Below are positions 1-5,811 of a stretch of 7,148 nt of DNA, piece after piece. This DNA is from an uncultured Eubacteriales bacterium (GTDB taxonomy: Bacteria > Bacillota > Clostridia > Oscillospirales > CAG-272), in contig CAKTAA010000108.1 of the NCBI GenBank assembly GCA_934526185.1, positions 1 through 7,148 of the forward strand, given 5' to 3'. Each line of letters starts with the position of its first letter. Position 1 is the stretch's first letter. The translations under genes were made by a program, and so were the position numbers. The notes below the pieces were generated by a model. It saw only the letters and a list, made by a program, of their open reading frames with translations. It did no database searches and was not told the origin of the DNA.

Positions 1-69
1 GTCCTGCCGGACGATTTTATCTGCCCGCTGTGCAAGCACGGAGCCGCTGATTTTGAGCCCATTGGTTGA
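1..69 (+). CDS. C-terminal end of a rubredoxin-domain protein (5' part outside window)
   Basis: Frame 1 reads in from the left edge for 22 codons and stops at TGA (67-69). The peptide contains PDDFICPLCKHGAADFEPIG, which matches the C-terminal half of rubredoxin. It has the second Cys-x-x-Cys iron-binding pair (codons 8 and 11), preceded by the usual Leu-Pro-Asp-Asp and followed by Asp-Phe-Glu. In the family this pair and an upstream CxxC hold a single Fe in an electron-transfer site. The first pair is not in the window, so I cannot tell a free rubredoxin from a rubredoxin domain fused to a flavin reductase, rubrerythrin or similar protein. Lys-His after the second Cys replaces the common Gly-Val, which may favour a fused domain. 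The gene converges on the minus-strand operon and is followed by a strong terminator. Confidence 0.8.
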   Translation, partial: VLPDDFICPLCKHGAADFEPIG

Positions 70-142
70 CACTCTAGTTTACTTTAGCTGAATCCCGTTC
101 AGAAGGGGTTTAGATAAGATATTAGATAAATTGAAATGCGTG

Positions 143-201
143 AAACAGCCTGCCGCTAAAAAAGAGCTTTGCTGGCAGGCTGTTTTATTATTTGTTTTTT
201 T
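143..201 (+). terminator. Intrinsic terminator of the rubredoxin-domain gene
   Basis: A perfect 12-bp stem pairs 143-154 (AAACAGCCTGCC) with 174-185 (GGCAGGCTGTTT) around a 19-nt loop. On the plus strand a T-rich tract follows directly (183-201), including seven consecutive T at 195-201. The hairpin lies about 75 nt past the TGA at 67-69. The minus-strand side is not followed by a T-run, so it acts mainly on plus-strand transcription. Confidence 0.88.
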
Positions 202-224
202 AAGCCTTCGATATAATAATAGTT

Positions 225-270
225 AGCGCCGCGCCGTATAGGAAATTTTCCTATACGACGCGGCGCTTTT
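225..270. terminator. 43-nt near-perfect palindrome, probable terminator between convergent units
   Basis: Arms 225-245 and 247-267 are complementary over 21 bp with a single mismatch (C234 against A258), centred on position 246. The outer part is very GC-rich (AGCGCCGCG) and the inner part reads GTATAGGAAA. A short T4 follows on the plus side (267-270). On the minus side the sequence after the stem is AACTATTATTATA, AT-rich but not a clean U-tract. It lies about 47 nt past the stop of the last operon gene, so I read it as the end of the minus-strand operon and a second barrier to plus-strand read-through. Its length and symmetry exceed those of most terminators, so a dispersed palindromic repeat is an alternative. 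Confidence 0.65.
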
Positions 271-313
271 GGGATTATGGCTTTAAAAAGGCATACGCTA
301 AAATAAATGCAAG

Positions 314-1273
314 CTATTTGGAAACAACGTTAACCGGAGCACCCTTTTGAAATTGTCTCAGGTTCTCCACTGCAATATTCATCAACCGCTGACGGCTTTC
401 CTTAGGTGCCCAGGAAATATGGGGGGTAATCAAGCAGTTTTTCGCTTTCAAAAGCGGATTATCTCCTTTAATGGGCTCGGTAGAAACCACATCCAGCCCG
501 GCTGCATACACCTTGCCTGAATTTAAAGCATCGGCAAGATCCTGTTCTACAATCAGCGGCCCGCGGCTGTTGTTCAAAATAATAACCCCATCCTTCATTT
601 TTGAGATGGTGTCCCGATTGATTAACCCTTGTGTTTCCGGGAATAGGGGACAATGTAGGGAAATTACATCGGATTGAGACAGTAGGTTGTCTAGCGCCGT
701 AAACTGATAGCCCTCCAACAGCCTATCGTCTGGCCGATAGGCATCATAGGCAAGGATATTCATTCCTAAGGCCTTAGCGATTCTGGCCGTAGTCCGGCCG
801 ATCCGCCCGAAACCGATGATTCCCATGCTTTTTCCCGCCAGCTCAATCAGCGGATAATCCCAGAAGCACCAATCCTGGTTATTTTCCCATCTGCCCTGGT
901 GAACCGCCTGGTCATGATGGCCTATATGGTGGCAGATTTCCAACAGCATAGCGATAGCAAACTGGCCCACAGCGTCGGTGCCGTAGGTGGGAATATTGCT
1001 TACAACCACCCCATGCTCCTTCGCGGAAGAAACATCAACAATGTTATAGCCAGTGGCGAGCACGCCGATAAATTTTAAATTAGGGCAGGCTGCCAGGGTT
1101 TCCGCAGAAATCGGGGTCTTATTGGTGTAAACAGCCTCGGCATCTCCGATACGGTTTACGATCTGATCAGCAGCGGTTCTGTCATAAACGGTCAAATCAC
1201 CTAAGGCTTTTAGATCATCCCAGCTTAAATCGCCGGGATTTTCTGTGTAACCGTCCAGAACAACGATTTTCAT
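314..1273 (-). CDS. D-2-hydroxyacid dehydrogenase, glycerate dehydrogenase/hydroxypyruvate reductase-like
   Basis: This 319-residue cytoplasmic enzyme has the normal length for the family. It should catalyse NAD(P)H-linked reduction of a 2-keto acid to a D-2-hydroxy acid, or the reverse. The nucleotide-binding motif GFGRIG is at residues 154-159. Asp177 ends the second beta strand, which in this family favours NAD(H) over NADP(H). The catalytic triad is visible as Arg237 (NNSRG), Glu266 (STEP) and His285 (TPHISWAP). The ATGYNIVD segment near 73-80 and HISWAPKESRQRL at 285-297 resemble the HprA-type glycerate dehydrogenase branch, so hydroxypyruvate or glyoxylate is the best substrate guess. 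The ATG at 1273 follows AAGGAGG with a 7-nt spacer. It is the last operon gene, 43 nt after its paralogue. Family is certain, substrate is inferred. Confidence 0.93.
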   Translation of the reverse strand: MKIVVLDGYTENPGDLSWDDLKALGDLTVYDRTAADQIVNRIGDAEAVYTNKTPISAETLAACPNLKFIGVLATGYNIVDVSSAKEHGVVVSNIPTYGTDAVGQFAIAMLLEICHHIGHHDQAVHQGRWENNQDWCFWDYPLIELAGKSMGIIGFGRIGRTTARIAKALGMNILAYDAYRPDDRLLEGYQFTALDNLLSQSDVISLHCPLFPETQGLINRDTISKMKDGVIILNNSRGPLIVEQDLADALNSGKVYAAGLDVVSTEPIKGDNPLLKAKNCLITPHISWAPKESRQRLMNIAVENLRQFQKGAPVNVVSK

Positions 1274-1316
1274 GTTATGTCCTCCTTGATCTGTTATTTA
1301 CCGACGGACACAACTC

Positions 1317-2282
1317 TTATTTATTAATCCAGTTTTTGGGATCCTTGCCGTTCATTACGTCAATGATTACCTGAGCGGAGAATAGTCCCACCGCCTCGAA
1401 GGTCTCCCAAGTATCGCCGCACATATGAGGCATCATGACAATGTTATCCAGCTCAAACAGCGGGTTATCCTTGGGGGTTGGCTCTTCTTCGAACACGTCA
1501 GTTGCGGCGCGGGCAATCCATTTTTCTTTCAGTGCTTTATACATTGCCGCTTCGTCTACGACGGATCCGCGGGCTACATTGACAAATACGGCGGAGTCTT
1601 TCATGGCCTTGAATTCCTTCTCACCGAACATCTTATAGGTTTCCGGCGTAGCGGGAACGTGTACAGAAATAATGTCAGATTCTTTTACCACCGTGTCGAA
1701 ATCTACGATTTCAACGCCCAGCTTCTCAGCTTCCTCATAGTTGGGGTATTTATCATAGGCGATAATCCTGGCTGAACCAAACGCCTTCACCAGCTTCGCC
1801 ACATAACGGGCAATCGCTCCGAAGCCGACTAAGCCGTAAACCTTATTACGGATAATTCTTCCGGTGCTGTCACGTACCCATTCGCCCCTCCGGACAGCGT
1901 TATCAAGATTGACCAAATCGCGTAAAGACGCCAATACCAACAAAATAGTGTTTTCAGCAACAGAATCGGCGTTGATACCAGTGGCAATAGAAACCTTGAC
2001 GCCGTGACGTTTCGCGGCTTCCAGGTCAATATTGTTGTAACCGACGCCGAAACGTCCAATGGCCTTTAAATTAGGGCAAGCCTGAAAAATTTCTTCATTC
2101 CATTCGTCACAGCCGATAATAGCGCCGCAGATATCCTTACCAACAGCTTTGATCTCATCAGCTGTCATTACGGTATCGCCCTGGTATTCGATAACTTCAA
2201 AACCTTCTTTTTCCAGAAGCTCTTTGGCGCTTTTGCAGCGCTGAGAATACAATGTGACAGTGGACAGTACTTTTTTCTTCAT
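1317..2282 (-). CDS. D-2-hydroxyacid dehydrogenase, phosphoglycerate dehydrogenase-like
   Basis: This 321-residue enzyme is a second, clearly diverged member of the D-2-hydroxyacid dehydrogenase family. The catalytic residues appear as Arg238 (NVARG), Glu267 (EEEP) and His286 (MPHMCGDT). Asp177 suggests NAD(H). The nucleotide-binding loop reads GFGAIA (153-158), with Ala replacing the third glycine, a substitution found in some family members. GRFGVGYNNID near 76-86 and the GDT after His286 resemble the SerA catalytic core. At this length it has no room for the C-terminal ACT or intervening domains of many SerA enzymes, and it sits in a transport and catabolic operon, so serine biosynthesis is unlikely. 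The ATG at 2282 follows GGAG (2296-2293) with a 10-nt spacer. It lies 43 nt downstream of the MalG-type permease gene. The substrate is unknown; sugar-acid or 2-keto-acid reduction is inference. Confidence 0.92.
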   Translation of the reverse strand: MKKKVLSTVTLYSQRCKSAKELLEKEGFEVIEYQGDTVMTADEIKAVGKDICGAIIGCDEWNEEIFQACPNLKAIGRFGVGYNNIDLEAAKRHGVKVSIATGINADSVAENTILLVLASLRDLVNLDNAVRRGEWVRDSTGRIIRNKVYGLVGFGAIARYVAKLVKAFGSARIIAYDKYPNYEEAEKLGVEIVDFDTVVKESDIISVHVPATPETYKMFGEKEFKAMKDSAVFVNVARGSVVDEAAMYKALKEKWIARAATDVFEEEPTPKDNPLFELDNIVMMPHMCGDTWETFEAVGLFSAQVIIDVMNGKDPKNWINK

Positions 2283-2325
2283 GTTTGATTCACTCCATAA
2301 AGTATAGATTTTATTTGACGGCGGA

Positions 2326-3165
2326 TCAGCCCTTGACGGCGCCCGCAGTAAGTCCGGTGATGATGTAACGCTGGAGGAAGAAGGAAATAATGATAATAGG
2401 CAGCGTAATAACCACGGAAGCGCACATGATACCGCCCCAGTCTACGTTGGAATAGGAAATAAACTGATAAATCGCGATAGGTAGCGTAGTAGTATCGTTG
2501 GAGCAAAGAACCAGGGCGAACATAAAGTTGTTCCAAGAGAAAATGAACGCCAAAATACCGGAGGTCAGAATGCCGGGAGTAGACAGCGGCAGCATGATTC
2601 GGATAAAAGTACCGAACCGGGAGGCGCCGTCGATATAGGCGGATTGCTCAAGCTCTTGGGGCAAGGTTTCATAATATGGAATCATGATCCATACGATCAA
2701 CGGGAGAGAGACGATCAAATGGCAAATGATCAAGGACAGATAGGTCCCGGAAAGATGCAGGTTGGTAAACAGGATGTACCAGGGAACCAGGAAGGAAACT
2801 GCCGGAACAATACGGATCATAAGGATAATGCCAGAAAAAAGATGCTGCTTTTCCCGTGCGATGGAATAAGCGGCGGGAAGTCCCAAAATTAGAGACAGAA
2901 CGGTAGATACCAAGCTGACGATGAGACTGTTAATAATCGGCTTGGCAAAGTCGTAGTTGACAAACACGTTCTCGAAGTTCTTCATGGTGGGCGTGAAGTT
3001 AAACAGCTTACTCATATTCAGTATATCGGCGTTAGTTTTAAAGGAAGCCAGGAACATCCAGAACATGGGAAAGAGAACAAAAAAGAGGAGAATAACAACT
3101 ACGATGTAAAAGAATATTCTTCCAGTAATCCGAGCGGATCTGGATTTCGCTACATTTTCAGTCAT
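2326..3165 (-). CDS. Carbohydrate ABC transporter permease, MalG-type
   Basis: This 279-residue integral membrane protein is the second permease of a CUT1-type sugar importer. Six hydrophobic segments are visible, at about 17-40, 78-100, 110-133, 140-163, 198-221 and 246-268. The cytoplasmic EAA loop, which docks the ATPase, lies between segments 4 and 5: Glu173, AYIDGAS (176-182), then LPLSTPG (192-198). The C-terminus GLTAGAVKG is typical of MalG-like proteins. The ATG at 3165 follows GGAGG (3180-3176) with a 10-nt spacer. That site lies inside the end of the upstream permease gene, and stop and start overlap by one base (TAATG), so translational coupling and a 1:1 heterodimer are expected. 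No ATPase is encoded nearby. Confidence 0.96.
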   Translation of the reverse strand: MTENVAKSRSARITGRIFFYIVVVILLFFVLFPMFWMFLASFKTNADILNMSKLFNFTPTMKNFENVFVNYDFAKPIINSLIVSLVSTVLSLILGLPAAYSIAREKQHLFSGIILMIRIVPAVSFLVPWYILFTNLHLSGTYLSLIICHLIVSLPLIVWIMIPYYETLPQELEQSAYIDGASRFGTFIRIMLPLSTPGILTSGILAFIFSWNNFMFALVLCSNDTTTLPIAIYQFISYSNVDWGGIMCASVVITLPIIIISFFLQRYIITGLTAGAVKG

Positions 3166-4052
3166 TAATAATCCACCTCCATCTTGCTCTTAATCTTAAC
3201 GGTGATAGCGGCAATTACCATCACAACAACAAAGAATACGATCAGCATGGAAGACGCCGATCCAAACTGCATAAACTCAAAGGCTTGCCGGTAGGACAAA
3301 ATATTCATGGTTTCTGTCGCGTAACCAGGGCCTCCCTGAGTCATGGAGTACATGATATCGAAGGTCTTCAGAACATCGATTAATCTTAATAAGAAAGCTG
3401 TAAAAATAGTGGGGCGGAGGAGAGGCAGAGTAATATGCCAGGTTACCTGCCAAGGAGTAGCGCCGTCCACCATTGCGGACTCAAAGGGCTCAGTGGAAAT
3501 AGACGTGATGCCAGCCAAAACAATCAGCATGACCTGTGGAGTCCACTCCCAGATATCTACTACGATCAAAGAATACAGAGCAATATTAGAATCACCTAAA
3601 AAGTTTACTGTCGGCATTCCCATAGACTTCAGAATATAGTCAAGAATACCGATGTTAGGATCATACATCAGCTTCCAAACCATACCGATAGCCACAGGGG
3701 TTGCCACCATCGGAATAAGGAAAGCTGTTTTTACAAAGTTTTTGCCGAAGAACCGGCGGTTCAAGAACAGCGCGATACCGATTCCCAAAATCATTTCGAT
3801 TGTCAGAGCGATAGCGGTGAAAATAAAGGTACGGCCGATAGCCATGGGGAACCGGGAATCACTGAAGAGGTCGATATAGTTTTGGAGGCCGACATATTCC
3901 CAAGGAATATTGGCTGACATTCTCCAGGAATGAAAACTAAGAACTAAGGTATATATAATCGGAAAAAGCACCATTGCCAAAACAAAAATAATTGTCGGCA
4001 CGGTAAAGAACCATTTCAGGCGCTTATCTACCCATCTTCCTATCTTTTGCAA
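3165..4052 (-). CDS. Carbohydrate ABC transporter permease, MalF/UgpA-type
   Basis: This 295-residue integral membrane protein is the first permease of the importer. Hydrophobic segments lie at about 14-40, 74-98, 105-128, 157-181, 214-235 and 265-287. The EAA loop runs from Glu191 through VDGATPWQ (195-202) to LPLLRP (209-214). TQGGPGYATET (238-248) is a signature often seen in CUT1 sugar permeases. It lacks the long N-terminal extension of E. coli MalF, as is usual in Firmicutes. The start is TTG at 4052-4050, the only plausible one: AAAGGAGG (4070-4063) precedes it by 10 nt and no ATG fits in frame nearby. A 227-nt gap with hairpins separates it from the binding-protein gene, and it overlaps the MalG-type gene by one base. 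Confidence 0.95.
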   Translation of the reverse strand: MQKIGRWVDKRLKWFFTVPTIIFVLAMVLFPIIYTLVLSFHSWRMSANIPWEYVGLQNYIDLFSDSRFPMAIGRTFIFTAIALTIEMILGIGIALFLNRRFFGKNFVKTAFLIPMVATPVAIGMVWKLMYDPNIGILDYILKSMGMPTVNFLGDSNIALYSLIVVDIWEWTPQVMLIVLAGITSISTEPFESAMVDGATPWQVTWHITLPLLRPTIFTAFLLRLIDVLKTFDIMYSMTQGGPGYATETMNILSYRQAFEFMQFGSASSMLIVFFVVVMVIAAITVKIKSKMEVDY

Positions 4053-4062
4053 TTTGAGATTG

Positions 4063-4070
4063 CCTCCTTT
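4063..4070 (-). promoter_or_regulatory. Ribosome binding site that sets the TTG start of the MalF-type permease
   Basis: On the minus strand AAAGGAGG is a near-ideal Shine-Dalgarno sequence, 10 nt before TTG (4052-4050). Four of the other operon genes also have 10-nt spacers, which supports this unusual start codon over any internal ATG. Confidence 0.75.
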
Positions 4071-4210
4071 GCTCTTTTTTGGATGCCGCCCGTCTGGGAA
4101 TTGAAAGAGCCAGGTTTACTGAAACCATTCCAAATCTTTTATACGCCTATCTCCGCGCAGATTTTAAAGCCAAAATCCCCACAATACCGGTTGGCGGTTC
4201 CTAAAATGGA

Positions 4211-4237
4211 GCCTGCAGCTCGTAATGATCTGCAGGC
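4211..4237 (-). promoter_or_regulatory. Intercistronic stem-loop after the binding-protein gene
   Basis: GCCTGCAG (4211-4218) pairs perfectly with CTGCAGGC (4230-4237) around an 11-nt loop, beginning 42 nt after the stop of the solute-binding protein gene. In the minus-strand transcript it is followed by UCCAUUUUAG, only a weak U-run, so it may be a leaky terminator or a 3' stabiliser of the upstream message. Further possible stems occur in the same 227-nt gap, at 4160-4177 (GATTTT/AAAATC) and 4113-4126 (GGTTT/AAACC). In many sugar ABC operons such elements let the binding protein be made in excess over the permeases. That role is inferred here. Confidence 0.5.
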
Positions 4238-4279
4238 ACCACTTTCACATCTGTTTAGACAGGATTACTGAGAAAAGTC

Positions 4280-5671
4280 TTATTTCTCTTCGTCGAGAAG
4301 CTTCTGGAAATCAGCATTAGCGGTATCAGCAGCAGCCTGAACGTCACCGCCCTCAATAGCGGTTACGATGACCTGGCCGATTACGTCTCTGGCGGAAGCA
4401 ACGTTGATCATGTAAGGACGGTCGGTACCGTAAGCCTTATTACCAACCTCAGCGGCCAGATCCTGGAATTCCTGCGGCCAGCTGGAAAGGCCTTCCACTT
4501 CCCATACGGAGGTACGGGCGGCGGAGCTGCCGTTAGACTGCGCATCCTGCTGCATTTCAGAAGAAGCCATCCAGTTGATCAGAGCCCAAGCGGCATCCTT
4601 CTGGGTAGAACCATAGCTGATGCCCAGCGCCCAAGGAGTGATGGAATAGTTGCCGTAATCCCCATCAGGGCCGACAGGCAGATCAAAGCAACCGATCTCT
4701 TCCAAAGTAATGGCAGAGTTATCAGGATCCCAAGAACCCAGGTTGGTGTTCGCGTCAAAGCGCATAGCGGTTTGTCCCTGGGTGAAGAGGCTCCAGGTTT
4801 CTGTCCATGTCATGCTCAGAACGCCGTCAGGGCCAGTGTCGCGGAGCAGCTTGCCGTAGAACTCAAAGGCTTCCACAGCTTCCGGAGTATTGATGGTAGC
4901 GGTTTTGGTACCGTCATCTGCTTCCGTGAAGAAGTCAGCACCGTAAGCGCGAAGGAAACCGGAGAATTGAGTAACAGCCGGGTTCGCCATACCACGGCAG
5001 GCGAAACCAGAAACACCGGCGTCACGGTCTGTCAGTTTTACAGCCACATCATACAACTCGTCCATGGTTTTCGGATAATCATCCTCGGTTAAGCCAGCAG
5101 CCTCCCACATGGTTTTGTTGTAATAAACAGCGCCGGACTCCGTCATAACCGGTAAACCAACAGCATCTCCGGTGGCAGGATCCTGGGTGACTTCCTTAGA
5201 AGCATCCATATAGTCGTCATAGTTGGCGGCTTCCGGATCAGCGTCTATGTAGGGCTGCAGGTTTTCCAGCCATCCATTCTGTACAAACAGTAGAGTTTCG
5301 TCCAGAGGACGGAACATGAGAGCGTCGATATCAGCGCCGCCGGCAGCCATGCTGACAGCGATCTTATTGGACGCTTGCTCATTGGTAAACTGCTGGAAAT
5401 TCACTTCGATGCCGTACAGGTCGCGCAGCTCCTGCAGATGCTCTTCGTCGAAGGCGGTAGTAGCGATTACGTTGTCAACACCAATGACGTTCAAAGTTGT
5501 GTTGAATTTCTCGGTATCGCCGCCGGTGGACTCTGCCGCGGAGCTATCACCAGCAGTACTGCTGTCGCCGCCGGTAGAAGAGGTGGTACCTCCGTCACCG
5601 GAGCAGCCGGCAAATATGCCGGCCAGCAGCGCGATCATGGTGAGGGCGCTCACTAGTCTTTTTGCTTTCAT
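4280..5671 (-). CDS. Extracellular solute-binding lipoprotein, family 1 (carbohydrate ABC transporter)
   Basis: This 463-residue protein should capture the substrate outside the cell and deliver it to the two permeases. Residues 1-22 form a lipoprotein signal (MKAKR, hydrophobic core, FAGC), with Cys23 as the lipid-anchored residue. Residues 24-54 are a flexible Ser/Thr/Gly/Asp linker. The mature part has hallmarks of the MalE/UgpB-like family: NGWLENLQPYI near 132-142, GLPVMTESG and VYYNKTMWEAAGL (172-194), and FTQGQTAM (296-303). Several Trp and Tyr residues (W189, W289, W293, W347) could stack on a sugar ring, but the ligand cannot be read from sequence. The ATG at 5671 follows GGGAGG with a 10-nt spacer. 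Its position after the lyase gene suggests the imported ligand is the lyase substrate or its precursor. Confidence 0.96.
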   Translation of the reverse strand: MKAKRLVSALTMIALLAGIFAGCSGDGGTTSSTGGDSSTAGDSSAAESTGGDTEKFNTTLNVIGVDNVIATTAFDEEHLQELRDLYGIEVNFQQFTNEQASNKIAVSMAAGGADIDALMFRPLDETLLFVQNGWLENLQPYIDADPEAANYDDYMDASKEVTQDPATGDAVGLPVMTESGAVYYNKTMWEAAGLTEDDYPKTMDELYDVAVKLTDRDAGVSGFACRGMANPAVTQFSGFLRAYGADFFTEADDGTKTATINTPEAVEAFEFYGKLLRDTGPDGVLSMTWTETWSLFTQGQTAMRFDANTNLGSWDPDNSAITLEEIGCFDLPVGPDGDYGNYSITPWALGISYGSTQKDAAWALINWMASSEMQQDAQSNGSSAARTSVWEVEGLSSWPQEFQDLAAEVGNKAYGTDRPYMINVASARDVIGQVIVTAIEGGDVQAAADTANADFQKLLDEEK

Positions 5672-5731
5672 AAATCTTCAGCCTCCCAAAATTTTATTTT
5701 GCCGGCCTTTCGGCACAGCCTGGTTTAAAAC

Positions 5732-5775
5732 CGTTTTCCGGCTCCTGATCCCTCGCATACAAAAGCCGGAAAACG
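5732..5775 (-). promoter_or_regulatory. Stem-loop between the lyase and binding-protein genes
   Basis: CGTTTTCCGGC (5732-5742) pairs perfectly with GCCGGAAAACG (5765-5775), an 11-bp stem with a 22-nt loop, inside the 140-nt gap at 5672-5811. No T-run follows on either strand, so it does not look like an intrinsic terminator. A small GCC-GAAA-GGC hairpin (5705-5714, minus-strand reading) lies between it and the ribosome binding site of the lipoprotein gene. An mRNA processing or stability element is the likeliest role. I see no good promoter in this gap. Confidence 0.5.
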
Positions 5776-5811
5776 CAATACCCTAAAACCAATTAGATAT
5801 GTAGCACAGCC

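Noticed and set aside
1294..2325. Similar 15-nt segments in the two 43-nt gaps (1294-1308 and 2311-2325, 12 of 15 bases the same)
   Set aside because: They are short, imperfect and at different distances from the start codons; the similarity and equal gap length could easily be chance.
4024..4128. A 34-codon minus-strand frame in the gap before the MalF-type permease, ending inside that gene
   Set aside because: It has no ribosome binding site, no recognisable content, and simply runs through the permease start region out of frame.
4138..4143. TATAAA on the minus strand as an internal promoter for the permeases
   Set aside because: No -35-like hexamer occurs at 16-18 nt upstream, so it is probably a chance match.
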